A DNA stretch of 30,410 bases, taken from positions 1 through 30,410 of the IMG/VR virus record IMGVR_UViG_3300025120_000321; one strand, given 5' to 3'. The translations under genes and the position numbers were made by a program. This DNA is from a virus. Positions 15,501-24,563 of this stretch are shown one piece after another (the stretch's first letter is position 1; every line of letters starts with the position of its first letter). The notes under the pieces are model-generated. The model searched no databases, was not told the origin of the DNA, and was given only the letters and a program-made list of their open reading frames with translations.

Positions 15501-16163
15501 GGAACGCAGACTGCTGTATCTATGACACGGCGAGATTCGGACCAATGCGTTCGCATAATGCTACAAGAGGCAAGCCCTAGCGGTAAAGACATCTACTGCA
15601 TTTTTAATTACTATTACAAGCAATGGACCACTTACGAAATTGTTTTTACAAGCAATGCTCATCAGGTTGGCGAGGTTTTTGACGGAACAAGCTTTCAGCG
15701 CTTAATTGCAAGCGGCTATGTTCAAACGCAGTCTAAAACAGTTTTTCGCGACACCAACACAGTGGTTTCAGGGCTAGGCACAGCCTCCGTAACAACTCAG
15801 TATACAGCCGACATAGTGACTGGGTTTATTTCTCCCACGGGGCTAATGAAAAAAGACCGCATCTACCGCTACATGGTTTTAGGCGAGTTCTTAAGCGCTC
15901 ACAACCTTACGATTGAAGTCTACAACGACTACGATGGCGAAGAAGGAAGCCCTAACCAATCGGACACAGTAACTGTTTCAAGTGATCCTGCGGGCTTGTA
16001 TCTGTTTCGTTCTCATATTGCGAATCAAAAATCTCGTGGCATTCAGTTAGTTTTAAAACTAGACGGTGTGGGTCAATGCGCAAACATTGAAGGGTTTGCG
16101 CTAGAGGTTGGAATGCGGCTAGATAAAACAACGTTTAAAACTATAGAGAGTAGGACATTGTAA
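12525..16163 (+). CDS. Large tail nozzle-like protein
   Basis: I place the start at ATG 12525, overlapping the previous stop as TAATG, giving 1212 residues. The opening (FAMLKGIDEKSSDSTRAP..., then LRNMDFGKKGQLVKRGGF) is the type seen in podoviral nozzle or stabilisation proteins of the T7 gp12 and P22 gp10 kind. The long beta-rich body, with DTLLLFTNNDGYYVAGSGP and GVFYQTPQGIHVIG motifs, suggests a beta-propeller. Such proteins form the tube below the adaptor and hold or release DNA. Residues about 685-775 (GTGYATV...GSGTGCKV...GSGYTDNDEL) look like an inserted glycine-rich beta domain resembling repeats of tail fibers. The exact family is uncertain. Confidence 0.65.
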   Translation: MALEKKTLSFAMLKGIDEKSSDSTRAPDGLTSLRNMDFGKKGQLVKRGGFVHDTNATITKFGGGDISSGVAISQYGDETLILDGKNLYSWIKEGDNGQGLLNRGTYVPCTVKNEFKNVQTDKRQSNCQIAEKNGVRVYVWEEYEFQGSDYKTFVDVEHIASGARLIETTEISSTAIVIDGPGGGGTAADTTTLYKQAQPQCAVIGNYVFIVYQERDGSANHLRYRSVNCTSITTAAAVSSEANLYKTGTTVQIEIGTSYPVFQIDKFLGVTHSDAIVIAHTTPGANSITVAYLTASGATLSRPATTLVTTTNVYFAPFNKVTTGVPNGIILKCLNDVNAASEYSIVLGYTADTGGTYKVVLVQIKDDLSAKIDHASQNVLADGSSTGALHLLRGTAGSVTDEGAIGVFVEVYSPATDVGVQGKIVPEHFVRLYLLARGASTIATESNVVAFNTSVTSDFFRYNGNIYCVLSQVNDNALHIDFDAIEPSGNSRGLNNNSALVNLQGEIIGALKTGSAPLCLTSDYITNNPADFDGGRENRRLLYGVQRVTSRDSATEFVFGASRHYAYAFHDPGAYGPGDYPDNIFGVSLFEIDFDPARKLASVDIENVWLGSGGFIHSYDGNSVVENNFLNYPAIKKIEESFNSATATGGFSDSKVIKYCCIYSWTDAKGNLHQSTPSEMVEQTITPGKASGVRSITAPGTGYATVIGLDTTGGSGTGCKVNVTANGAGQITAVSIAGVTFTGSGYTDNDELTVVYPDGPGSGGTFRISCSGKSVIQVSAYVPSLTRKKDVTLKLYRTDHAGATFYFVADIPIPERTALTSSIVTYVDLPIDETAITSRQILYTTDLPATGFAGCSTDLVRHQNKLISAGTDDSAYASSVIREGVAPGFPLFNHSINLTGDPGKITAIESNLDTLLLFTNNDGYYVAGSGPDVLGQGRYGEPRLFARGHGALEGAAHTDTPLGVFYQTPQGIHVIGRDLSIAYIGAQVEDTVGTQTAVSMTRRDSDQCVRIMLQEASPSGKDIYCIFNYYYKQWTTYEIVFTSNAHQVGEVFDGTSFQRLIASGYVQTQSKTVFRDTNTVVSGLGTASVTTQYTADIVTGFISPTGLMKKDRIYRYMVLGEFLSAHNLTIEVYNDYDGEEGSPNQSDTVTVSSDPAGLYLFRSHIANQKSRGIQLVLKLDGVGQCANIEGFALEVGMRLDKTTFKTIESRTL

Positions 16164-16744
16164 TGGCAGGTGCATTTTTAGCAGATACGTTGCAAGAACA
16201 GGCCCGAGCTGAACTGCAAGGGAAAATGATGCAAGACCAAATTGCTCGGCAAGTAGCTCGACAGATTGTTGGGCAAATTGCGCAACAAGAGATAGGTCAA
16301 AGCATTAACAGGATGCGCAGCAAGGGCAGCGCCATTGACCGCGCTGCTAATCAAACATCTCGCAGGGAAGTTGGCATGACCCAACTGGAAATGCAAAAAG
16401 ACCAAGCACGAAAAGAAAAACAAATGGGGCTTATTACTGCTGCCGCTGCCGCCACCGGTGCCCTTGGTGCTCATTTTGCAACGCGAAAGCAAGAGTTGCC
16501 TGACGCACCGACAGACGCAGATGTAAGGGCCACGCACAGTCCTATAGGGCAACAAGAAGTGTCACCTGGCATGACTGTTCAGGACGTACTAGAAAAGCAA
16601 AGGCTGTATAGCTCTGTAGCCGATTTAAACCTTGAAAATGAGCTAGGGCTTCAGTCAACACTTATGGCCCCGCAGGCTTCCCCACCTGACCCCTACGCGG
16701 AATTAGATGATGAGGAATACTTGCAAAGCATTTCCAATTTTTAG
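16163..16744 (+). CDS. Putative ejection protein 1 (193 aa)
   Basis: The protein starts MAGAFLADTLQEQARAELQG, followed by a Q-rich helical part (20-85). One alanine/glycine-rich hydrophobic stretch follows (about 88-106, GLITAAAAATGALGAHF), then a disordered C-terminal half. It starts as TAATG on the nozzle gene and is first in a row of four such genes. Podoviruses carry internal proteins that are ejected and build a channel across the host envelope. The membrane-seeking stretch and position fit this. No enzyme domain is visible. Confidence 0.55.
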   Translation: MAGAFLADTLQEQARAELQGKMMQDQIARQVARQIVGQIAQQEIGQSINRMRSKGSAIDRAANQTSRREVGMTQLEMQKDQARKEKQMGLITAAAAATGALGAHFATRKQELPDAPTDADVRATHSPIGQQEVSPGMTVQDVLEKQRLYSSVADLNLENELGLQSTLMAPQASPPDPYAELDDEEYLQSISNF

Positions 16745-16753
16745 GAGGCAGCT

Positions 16754-17476
16754 ATGGCCGATGAAAACGACTACAGCATTTATGATGATATTGATGTTGA
16801 AGGTGCGACACCCACTCAAGAAGAGTACGAAGACGCCTACGGAGACGAGTCTTATGGGCACTTAGCGTTACGCACCCCAGAAGATTACGCAGACTACCTA
16901 GAAGATGAACCCACGGGCTTCGGGGTTGAAAAAGACCTAGAAGCGCGAAAGGCGGCTGCTAGGCGAGCATCAGGGCTGACGGGCGACAGGGCCTTTGAGT
17001 ACGCGCAAAGACTCAAAGACATTAGCGAAGGCAAAAGAAAGACTGAAGGTCAAATTTCAGCCGAAAAAGAACTTGCTATTTTATCTAAGGCGCAACGCGG
17101 TAAGGCAATGGGGTATGGCGGGTTTAATTCCGCAGAGTTGCTTCAAAAAGCAGGTCGGTCAGCGCAGCAAGCAGAGCTTGGCGGTGAGTCAGCCATCAAT
17201 AAAGCCGCCGAGCAAGCGGCAACGGCGGCAGATGACCAGTTAGAGCAGCTTCTTATTTCAGGTGAGCAACGAGCAGAAGACAAGGCTTTTGCCTTGCAGC
17301 AGCTTGCATTTCAACAAGAACAGGCGAGCAGCTCTCTTTGGTCTAATGTTCTTGGCGGCGTGTTGGGCGCTATTGGCGCAGTTGTCGGGGCCTCGTATGG
17401 CGGTCCGGGCGGTGCTATAGCTGGGGCTACAGCCGGAAAAGCGATGGGTAGCGGCGCTGGCCGCTACATGAGCTAA
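16754..17476 (+). CDS. Putative ejection protein 2 with glycine-zipper end (240 aa)
   Basis: The protein has a very acidic, tyrosine-rich N-terminus (1-55) and a helical Q/A/E-rich middle. Its hydrophobic C-terminus (about 196-230) is built of GxxxG-like steps (LGGVLGAIGAVVGAS, GPGGAIAGATAGKAMG). Glycine-zipper stretches form tight helix pairs in membranes and are known from internal virion proteins and channel formers. AGGAGG lies ahead of the start. The gene stands in the ejection-protein series. A membrane-inserting role during DNA entry is inferred. A holin is unlikely because of the place and the acidic N-domain. Confidence 0.55.
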   Translation: MADENDYSIYDDIDVEGATPTQEEYEDAYGDESYGHLALRTPEDYADYLEDEPTGFGVEKDLEARKAAARRASGLTGDRAFEYAQRLKDISEGKRKTEGQISAEKELAILSKAQRGKAMGYGGFNSAELLQKAGRSAQQAELGGESAINKAAEQAATAADDQLEQLLISGEQRAEDKAFALQQLAFQQEQASSSLWSNVLGGVLGAIGAVVGASYGGPGGAIAGATAGKAMGSGAGRYMS

Positions 17477-17488
17477 GGAGATACGAAG

Positions 17489-19081
17489 ATGAGTGATGGT
17501 ATGTTTCCGCCTCGCGAGCTTTATGAAGCCGAACAAGCAAGGCAGAGGGTTGCAAAAGACCCTTTTAGTGGTGGTCCCGACCACATGCGTCTTACGCCTG
17601 AAGACCTTAAGCGCCGCCAGGAAAGTGCGGCAGCTCTCGCGGCTGATGCTGCTAGGCGCGATGAAGCTCGCACTCTTTATCGTGAGCGCCCAGAAGAGTT
17701 TGTTAGAAAAACTCCCGGTATGTCAGAGGCCGCGCAAGCCGAGTATCTTCGCAGTACAGCGGGGGAAAGAGCGGATATAGCGGAGCAGGATGAAGCTTTT
17801 GTTGCCGAGCAAAAACTCCGAGCAGAGCAAGCTGTGCGCGACAAATTTGAACTTGAGGCTTTACGGGCAGGGTTGCCTGAAGATCAGTGGCCTGCTTATG
17901 TTGAAAAAAAATTAGCCGAGTCTCGTTTAGCAACGGCAGAACCAGCCATCAACACAGCAGCAGGAGCCGCGACGGAAGCAGAAACCGCAGCCGAAGAAGA
18001 CCCAATATCGAAATCTATTCGAGAGCAATACGAGTTTGGCTTGGTTGAAGCCGACAGAGCGCAAAAAGCTTTTGATGCAATGCAGGAACGACAACGGCTT
18101 GCGTCAGAGCAGGTTGAACGTGAGATTGCCGCAGCAGAAAACGAGCTTAAGAATTACTCGATTGACCCTAAAAGAGCTTATGGCTCTACCGGAAACCAGG
18201 TTATGGCTGCGTTTGCCATTGCTATCGGTGCTTTTGCCGAAGGCTTGTCTGGGGGCAAGGTTCCTAACACTGCTTTTAAGATTATCGACAATGCAATCAA
18301 GCGGGACGTAGACGCTCAAAAAGCCGAGATGGGCAAGTATACCGATGTCTTAAAAAACAAAAACAACGTTTATGCTCGAATGCTTCAAAAGTTTGGCAAT
18401 GAAGAAGCTGCAATGAAGGCTTCAATTACGCTTGGCCTTTCCGCTGCCGAGGCAAGCATCGACGAGCTTGCTGCTAAATACGGCCCTGATTCAAAGCAGG
18501 CGCAGGTTGCGGCAGGGTTCAAGGCTCGACTTGCAGGCGACAAAGCTAAGTTGATGTTAGATTTGGCTAAGACCAATGCTCGTATTCTTGGTAAAGGTAA
18601 AAACACTGGGCAGGCTGCGCAGCTGTTTGAAAACGCTCTGGGTGAAATTGGCTCATTGCGTACCTTGTTTAAGGAACTTGGAGAAGGTGAAGCTGCATTA
18701 TCTCAACTTATTGGCGTGTTTGGGGAAGAAGCTCAGGTTTCTTACTCTCCTGGCACTGCTGCGGAATACGCGGCAGCAAGATTTGCGGTGGCGCAGTTTG
18801 TAAACAAGGCGTTTAGCGGTGCGCGTGGCTCGGATAGAGATTTAGCGGCAGTTATGGCTCGAATACCTAACCCAATAATTGCAACTCTTGACAGGAAAAA
18901 AGGTCTTCAGCTTATTAAGAATCTTGAAGAGAGTCTGACAAGAGCGGCAGGCGATAAGGGCTACCTTGTTGCTGGTGATGTTGCTCGTCAGTTTGACATT
19001 GATTACGGCACCAAAGGCACAGACGACGCGCTTAAATCGTTCAAGCCGCAGATTGATTCTATCCGAGGAACGGATCAGTAA
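17489..19081 (+). CDS. Putative ejection protein 3, coiled-coil rich (530 aa)
   Basis: The first 230 residues are charged, alanine-rich and helical, with several coiled-coil candidates (about 35-65, 95-128 and 180-222). A short hydrophobic stretch follows (VMAAFAIAIGAFAEG, about 238-252), then more helix (AQKAEMGKYTDVLKNKNNVYARML). No lytic transglycosylase or peptidase motif is visible. Composition and position match large internal core proteins of podoviruses. The stop overlaps the next start as TAATG, suggesting near-equal production of the two large core proteins. Confidence 0.6.
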   Translation: MSDGMFPPRELYEAEQARQRVAKDPFSGGPDHMRLTPEDLKRRQESAAALAADAARRDEARTLYRERPEEFVRKTPGMSEAAQAEYLRSTAGERADIAEQDEAFVAEQKLRAEQAVRDKFELEALRAGLPEDQWPAYVEKKLAESRLATAEPAINTAAGAATEAETAAEEDPISKSIREQYEFGLVEADRAQKAFDAMQERQRLASEQVEREIAAAENELKNYSIDPKRAYGSTGNQVMAAFAIAIGAFAEGLSGGKVPNTAFKIIDNAIKRDVDAQKAEMGKYTDVLKNKNNVYARMLQKFGNEEAAMKASITLGLSAAEASIDELAAKYGPDSKQAQVAAGFKARLAGDKAKLMLDLAKTNARILGKGKNTGQAAQLFENALGEIGSLRTLFKELGEGEAALSQLIGVFGEEAQVSYSPGTAAEYAAARFAVAQFVNKAFSGARGSDRDLAAVMARIPNPIIATLDRKKGLQLIKNLEESLTRAAGDKGYLVAGDVARQFDIDYGTKGTDDALKSFKPQIDSIRGTDQ

Positions 19082-21978
19082 TGCCAAAGATGTTTAACAT
19101 AGCTCTTAGCGAGTGGCGGGACATCCCGGAAAACGAGGTCCAGGGGGCTTACGAGTCGGGTCAGTACGTATTCGCAAAAGGGGAATTAGTCCCAGTGTCT
19201 TTGGCTGATGGGCGCTATGGAACAATTAAGGGCGAAGAGTTTAAAGATGTAATCCGCGCTGGTGGTAGTTATGACTTACCGTCTGAGCGACAGTATCGAG
19301 CTGACGAAGAGAAGTACGATTCTCGAAATGCGGAAGCCCTCCTTTTGGCCGCTGGCCGTGGTCTTACTTTCGGATTGTCTGATGTAGCGCTCGAAAAAAT
19401 GGGTGCTTACACAGACGAAGAGATTCAAGGTCTCGAAGAGCATAACTCTATTCTTAGCGGCGTAGGTGAAATCGGCGGTGCCTTGGCTCCTGCGTTGCTG
19501 ACTGGCGGCGGTTCTGCTTTGGGTGCAGCAGGCGTTAAGGGCTTGCTTAAACAAGGTGTGCATTACAGCCCTGCCGGATTCGCCATGCGTTCGGCGGCAG
19601 CAGCAGAAGCAGCAATAGGCAAAAAGCTCGGGGTGGAAGCGTTAGAGGGGGGCTCTAAAATGCTGCGTGCTGTGCCGGGGTTTGGCGCAGCGGGTGCAGT
19701 TGAGGGGGCTTTGTTCGGTGCGGGCGAGACTTTTTCAGAAGAGCTTCTTGGCCGTACCGACAAAACCGCAGAACAAATAGTAGGCGACATTGGCTTTGCT
19801 GCTTTGCTGGGCGGCGGTCTTTCATCTGCGTTTTCGATGGCCCCCGCAGCAGTTGCCAAAGCATTCCAGTCTCAAGCTAAAACAGAGTACCCCAAAGGCA
19901 TAGCCAAGGTTGTCGGCGAGTTTAAAGACAAATACACGGCAGCAATGACAGGGATGGACGAGGAGCTTTTAGCAAAAACTCGCGACCCTAAGTTTTTGGA
20001 TGATTTACTTGAGTTTGAAGACGTTGAGAAAAAGGTAAACGTTAGCGCAAGAGAATACATTGGTGACCTTTTTGGCGTTGTAGAAGGAACAACCAAAGGT
20101 GTTACCGAGGCAAAAAACAGGCTAATTCTTCCCAAAGTCAAGCCAGCCGTAGAAACTGACACCATTAACGGTTCAATGAACGCTGTTAGCGCTTACATTA
20201 AATCTCTTGGCGAGTCGTTGGATACACTCGGAGATAAGACGCAAAGAACAGCTGCTAGGCGTCTGATGAAAGACGCGGTTAAACTTCAGGACGGTATAGC
20301 AAAATCGATTGAAGATAGACTGCACGCAGCAGGCTATAAAAACCTTACCGTTAAAGTTAAGCGCGGAAAGAAGGGCAGCCCTGACTACGGCACGATAGAA
20401 GTAGTATCAAAACAAAAACCCAAGAAGCCCGGACCAATGATACTGGATGCTACGGGGGCACCAATACGACCCAAGGTTCAACCAAAAGTTAAGTACAACC
20501 TAGGGCAGGTAGAGGGACTTCTTAACAAAGGTGCAAAACCGGGAACGCTTGAAGGAACAGCGCAGCTTATTTTTAAAGAAGTAGACCGCCTAAAAATGGG
20601 CCAGAGTCGGCTTGATAGCGGGATGGCTGGATACGGCGCTTTAAGGGATTTGCTTGAAAACGAGAAGCTTTTTGGTGAAGCTGCAACAATCCAGACAAAG
20701 CTTAACAGCGCATGGAAGCCGTTGATTGAGCAGCAAAAAGAGTTTGCTTCGCAGTTTATGAAACGACACAAAGGGACCAAAAGACTTGAAGCTGATGGTC
20801 GAAAAATTAAATCGTTTCTTAGGAATTTACGCAACGAGGAAACCTCTGAACACGCACGCTCAACCGTGTTCAACGCATACGCAGACGCGTTTGATGTTTA
20901 CTCGAAGGTGGCAAAAGAGGTTGGTCTTGATTTAACCGAGTCGGTACCAAGTGTTTTGAAGGGTGCTCAATCGCTTCGTAACGATTGGACAGATTTCAAG
21001 TATCTCCAAGCAGCTAAAAAAGAGCTAAGCGAATTAACGCGAAACCCCGGTTTAATTTCAGAGACTTTTGCAACGGTTGGCGGTTTTGCCTTTGGTGGCC
21101 TCCCCGGTGCTCTTGCTGCTAGGTACATCCGAAACATCGCAACACCAGGCGATGCAGTACGCCGCCGAGTTACAGCCCACGGGATTAAGTCTCGAACATC
21201 TCAAATGATTAACACTTGGGCAGAAAAATCGACCAAGCGGTTAATGGGCAATATCAAAGGAGCCCCCACGGTTAAGCCATTTGACGCCCTAACGGGCTCA
21301 AAACGAGTGTCGCTCCTCGGGTTAATTGGTGCAAAAGCAACAGGCAACGAAGAAGAAGACACGCGAAAAGAAATCGAGGCTTTTGCAACAATTGCTTCTC
21401 CAGAGGTAATGGCGCAGAAAATTAAAGACAACATGGAGCCTCTTCGCGATGCCCCGCAGATTACGGAAGCAGCCGTAGACAAGGGCGTAACCGCAGCTAT
21501 GATGTACGGCGATGTTATTCGAGAAAACACTGAAACCGCCACAAACATAATAACGGGTGAGACGAGAATATCGGTCTCGGACTCAGGAGCGGCTAAAATT
21601 GCAAAGGCCCGGAACGCTTGCTTTGGAAGAGCGTGCGAGCAAGTAGCCCTTGAGTTTTCACAGGGCAGCGTAACCCCGGAAACGTTAAAAATAACAGACG
21701 CCTTATACCCTTTAAATATGACGCAATACCGAGAAGATGTCAGGACGGTGCTAGCTAAAGTTTACGAAAACTCAAGCGAGCCACCTAGTTTACAAGTCCT
21801 CCAGAGTTACGCTAGTCTTAACTATACGTCGGTTATACCTGTTCAAAGTGGACTGGCGAATCAGGCGGTGTATGAGGCACTAAAGGGACAACAGAAGCCG
21901 CAAGGCAACCGGTCTGCTGCAAGCCTTAAGGGGACAGCGAATAGGGCGAGGTCTGTAACAGACAACGCTTTGACATAA
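19081..21978 (+). CDS. Large putative ejection/internal virion protein 4 (965 aa)
   Basis: The N-terminal 110 residues form a distinct mixed domain (MPKMFNIALSEWRDIPENEV...). Several glycine/alanine-rich hydrophobic stretches follow: about 126-150 (GVGEIGGALAPALLTGGGSA), 198-214, 234-258, and again near 661-683 (TVGGFAFGGLPGALAARYI). Long charged helices lie between and after. The C-terminus is disordered and basic. This alternation of soluble helix and membrane-seeking stretches is what a protein ejected into the host envelope would need. I see no SLT-type wall-degrading motif. GAGGAA lies before the start, which is TAATG-coupled to the gene before. Confidence 0.6.
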   Translation: MPKMFNIALSEWRDIPENEVQGAYESGQYVFAKGELVPVSLADGRYGTIKGEEFKDVIRAGGSYDLPSERQYRADEEKYDSRNAEALLLAAGRGLTFGLSDVALEKMGAYTDEEIQGLEEHNSILSGVGEIGGALAPALLTGGGSALGAAGVKGLLKQGVHYSPAGFAMRSAAAAEAAIGKKLGVEALEGGSKMLRAVPGFGAAGAVEGALFGAGETFSEELLGRTDKTAEQIVGDIGFAALLGGGLSSAFSMAPAAVAKAFQSQAKTEYPKGIAKVVGEFKDKYTAAMTGMDEELLAKTRDPKFLDDLLEFEDVEKKVNVSAREYIGDLFGVVEGTTKGVTEAKNRLILPKVKPAVETDTINGSMNAVSAYIKSLGESLDTLGDKTQRTAARRLMKDAVKLQDGIAKSIEDRLHAAGYKNLTVKVKRGKKGSPDYGTIEVVSKQKPKKPGPMILDATGAPIRPKVQPKVKYNLGQVEGLLNKGAKPGTLEGTAQLIFKEVDRLKMGQSRLDSGMAGYGALRDLLENEKLFGEAATIQTKLNSAWKPLIEQQKEFASQFMKRHKGTKRLEADGRKIKSFLRNLRNEETSEHARSTVFNAYADAFDVYSKVAKEVGLDLTESVPSVLKGAQSLRNDWTDFKYLQAAKKELSELTRNPGLISETFATVGGFAFGGLPGALAARYIRNIATPGDAVRRRVTAHGIKSRTSQMINTWAEKSTKRLMGNIKGAPTVKPFDALTGSKRVSLLGLIGAKATGNEEEDTRKEIEAFATIASPEVMAQKIKDNMEPLRDAPQITEAAVDKGVTAAMMYGDVIRENTETATNIITGETRISVSDSGAAKIAKARNACFGRACEQVALEFSQGSVTPETLKITDALYPLNMTQYREDVRTVLAKVYENSSEPPSLQVLQSYASLNYTSVIPVQSGLANQAVYEALKGQQKPQGNRSAASLKGTANRARSVTDNALT

Positions 21979-22015
21979 CCACTTAGGCTGAAGATATGGC
22001 CTTGAGGAGATTGAT

Positions 22016-22378
22016 ATGAGAACTATTACCAAATTTGTATACGGCCTTTCCGGGACCTCTGAAGCGCACGCTATGGACCTAAAGGTTCAAGAGCATGGTC
22101 GGCAAACGTGGGAGTTCTTGGCGACAGGGACAACGACACGAGTGACCTTAAAGTCTGTTTTTAGCCATCCGACAACAGGGAGCGAAGAAACGGGCGGGCC
22201 TTTTGGTACGGGCGACACTGCCGGGGCAGACATTCAAGTAATCGACCTTACGCAAAATGAGCTTACTATTGTTAACTTTAACATGAAGCTTGAGCACGTT
22301 CGTTGCACTTATGAGAGTGACGGCGGCGGTGCTATGACAGGTAATCTTTTCATCAAAGCAACAACGGCAAAGGGGTAA
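22016..22378 (+). CDS. Hypothetical virion-region protein, 120 aa
   Basis: The protein starts MRTITKFVYGLSGTSEAHAM. It looks like a small beta-rich domain (QTWEFLATGTTTRVTLKSVF; ELTIVNFNMKLEHVRCTYES) with glycine and threonine loops. GAGGAG lies 7 bases before the ATG. It sits 3 bases ahead of the fiber gene, so a fiber adaptor or tail accessory is plausible by position only. Confidence 0.65.
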   Translation: MRTITKFVYGLSGTSEAHAMDLKVQEHGRQTWEFLATGTTTRVTLKSVFSHPTTGSEETGGPFGTGDTAGADIQVIDLTQNELTIVNFNMKLEHVRCTYESDGGGAMTGNLFIKATTAKG

Positions 22379-22381
22379 GTC

Positions 22382-24562
22382 ATGGCTAACGCAAAAATTA
22401 TAAACTACGGCCAGCAAATCAGCGCAGGCTCTACGGCAATCCCAGACAACAACGCTACGGCGCTTGATATCGAATCGACGGATGCGAAAGATTATATAAC
22501 GCTCGATACGACCGACGGAAACGAGATTATCACTCTCGGCCAAAAAACTTACGTTTACGGCGAGGGCGGTTCTCTCGGTGATGCTGTGTTCGATGCGGAG
22601 GACGTTGTTCTTTATGTCGAAAATGGGACAGCAAACAGCGCAGCGGCCAGCATTATCGAGGTAAACTCAAGCGGCTCTAACGGTTCACAGCTCATCATGA
22701 GCGTTGACGATGCGCACAAAGGCGTTATTAAAATCGAGGGCAGTGGTGATAACGACATGCTTCTCGGCACGTATTCCGGCGCAGGGGATACCAAGATTCA
22801 GGCGGGTGGTGTTGAGCGTGCGCGTCTATATGACAAGGGCGTAACAATTACCGGGTACGGTGGAACAACCGGTGGCTCTCCAAACGAGGCCGAAGACGTG
22901 GCGCTCTACGTTGAGAACGGTACAGCAAACAGCACGAATGCCTGCGTTGTCGAGATAAACGCTGATGGTTCAAGCGGTTCACAGGTTTGGTTTTCGGCGT
23001 CAGACGCCCTTAAGGGCTATGTCGGGTACAGCAGTAATAAAATGCTTCTGCATACCAATAATTCAGCAACTGATATCTCACTAGCGGCAAATTACATTGA
23101 GCGTCTAAATATTGATGCGGGCACAGGAGCAACAAAAATAACCGGTCCCCTATCAACGGTCGGCCTAGTGGCAACAGCATTGACCGACAGCGGCGGCACC
23201 GCATCGGTAAGCACTAGCGGCTCAAGCACTACGTTGGCGGGTGTTAATACTACGTTCCTTACTGATTTTCACGTAGGCGCAGCGATTAAGGTTGGGACTG
23301 TAACTACAACCGTTACAGCTATCGCAAGCGCAACATCGCTTACACTTGAAGATGCAATCAACACCAGCTCAACCGGTGTAACTTGTACTCGTGACGGCGG
23401 CGAACTCTTCGCGGTTAAGACTGGTGATAGTAAATCACTATTTAGCGTGAATGAAACCGGCGCAATTGGTTGCGGTAGTGCAGCGGGCACAGCTCACGCA
23501 TCAAATAATATTGCAATCGGTGACGATGATGCGCTTGATGCAATCACAACAGGTGTAAGCAACGTAATCGTGGGCGGTTCCAATGCTACGCATCAGCTCA
23601 CAACAGGCAGCCGCAATGTAATCGCGGGCTATCGGGCGGGTGAGGATTGCACTAGCACCAGCGACTCGGTAATTATAGGCGAGATTGCTGGCGCTGTTGG
23701 TAATATGGGGAGTCAGCAAGTTCTTATCGGAAGGGGTGCGGGCACGTCTTCAACTGATATCAACAACGTAGCAGTGGGTTATCAGGCTATGTACGATTGC
23801 AGCGGACGCAATAATGTTGCAATGGGTCACTCAGCACTTAAGGCCACCGGTTCACAAGATTCTTGCGTTGCGCTTGGGATGCAGGCGCTTGTTGCCGCGA
23901 CTGGAGGCGAAAATATAGGAATCGGACAAGACGCGGGAGCCGCGATTGAGGGCGGGTCTTCAAATATCTGTATCGGCCATCAATCAAACACTGGCGCTGC
24001 ACAAACTAAATCAATCGCCATAGGTCATCAAGTGGCTGCATCGGTAAACCAGAAAGCCTACATCGGTGATGGCTCAAGTTCTACGTCAATTGTTTTTAGT
24101 GGATCCGGTAACAGTTGGTCAACGGCGTCTGACAGCAGAATTAAAGAAAACGTTGAAGACAATGCCTTGGGCTTAGATTTTATTAATGCGCTTAGGCCCG
24201 TTAAATACACTGAGATAAACCCACAAGACTGGCCAGAAGAAATTAGGCCTCATATCTTTTTTGATAAAACAGCAACGCGAATTAATGAGGAAACAGGCGA
24301 AGAAGAAACCTACGTAATTCCAGCAAATGAGCGCAACCCTACTTGTACCGATGTTTTTGACGGCTTAATTGCTCAAGAAGTTAAGGCGGCAGCAGATGCA
24401 GCAGGAACAACGTTTTCAGGATTTGAAGACAGCGAGCCTAATGGCCTTGTACGTCTACAGTATGAAAAATTTGTGGTGCCTTTGATTGCAGCCTGCCAAG
24501 ACTTAAGCGCTCAGGTCACGGCGTTAACTGCCAGAGTATCAGAGCTTGAGGCAGGCGACTGA
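22382..24562 (+). CDS. Tail fiber/spike with YadA-like repeats and S74 chaperone
   Basis: The 726-residue receptor-binding type protein has four visible parts. Near the N-terminus is a tandem repeat of 98-residue period: E73-DVVLYVENGTANS and E171-DVALYVENGTANS. Residues about 262-330 are a beta region (TTLAGVNTTFLTDFHVGAAIKVG). Residues about 375-560 carry repeated NxxIG/VGxxAG-like units that resemble the left-handed beta-roll of trimeric YadA-type heads. The C-terminus is a Peptidase_S74 intramolecular chaperone, TASDSRIKEN, ending in a coiled coil. In this family the chaperone helps trimer folding and then cuts itself off with a Ser-Lys dyad. By analogy with endosialidase, the cut would fall between A582 and S583, with K588 as partner, freeing 144 residues. 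Confidence 0.85.
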   Translation: MANAKIINYGQQISAGSTAIPDNNATALDIESTDAKDYITLDTTDGNEIITLGQKTYVYGEGGSLGDAVFDAEDVVLYVENGTANSAAASIIEVNSSGSNGSQLIMSVDDAHKGVIKIEGSGDNDMLLGTYSGAGDTKIQAGGVERARLYDKGVTITGYGGTTGGSPNEAEDVALYVENGTANSTNACVVEINADGSSGSQVWFSASDALKGYVGYSSNKMLLHTNNSATDISLAANYIERLNIDAGTGATKITGPLSTVGLVATALTDSGGTASVSTSGSSTTLAGVNTTFLTDFHVGAAIKVGTVTTTVTAIASATSLTLEDAINTSSTGVTCTRDGGELFAVKTGDSKSLFSVNETGAIGCGSAAGTAHASNNIAIGDDDALDAITTGVSNVIVGGSNATHQLTTGSRNVIAGYRAGEDCTSTSDSVIIGEIAGAVGNMGSQQVLIGRGAGTSSTDINNVAVGYQAMYDCSGRNNVAMGHSALKATGSQDSCVALGMQALVAATGGENIGIGQDAGAAIEGGSSNICIGHQSNTGAAQTKSIAIGHQVAASVNQKAYIGDGSSSTSIVFSGSGNSWSTASDSRIKENVEDNALGLDFINALRPVKYTEINPQDWPEEIRPHIFFDKTATRINEETGEEETYVIPANERNPTCTDVFDGLIAQEVKAAADAAGTTFSGFEDSEPNGLVRLQYEKFVVPLIAACQDLSAQVTALTARVSELEAGD

Positions 24563-24563
24563 C

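Noticed and set aside
16178-16555. Minus-strand frame of 125 codons opposite an ejection gene
   Set aside because: It is a shadow of the alanine/glutamine-rich gene on the plus strand, with odd C/H/S content and no ribosome binding site.
21989-21996. Isolated TGAAGATA copy before the 120-aa gene
   Set aside because: A single 8-mer far from the other copies can occur by chance, and it lies in a short leader without other repeats.
22598-22930. Possible diversity-generating retroelement target in the fiber repeats
   Set aside because: No reverse transcriptase or template repeat is present, and the differences between the two copies are not limited to adenines.
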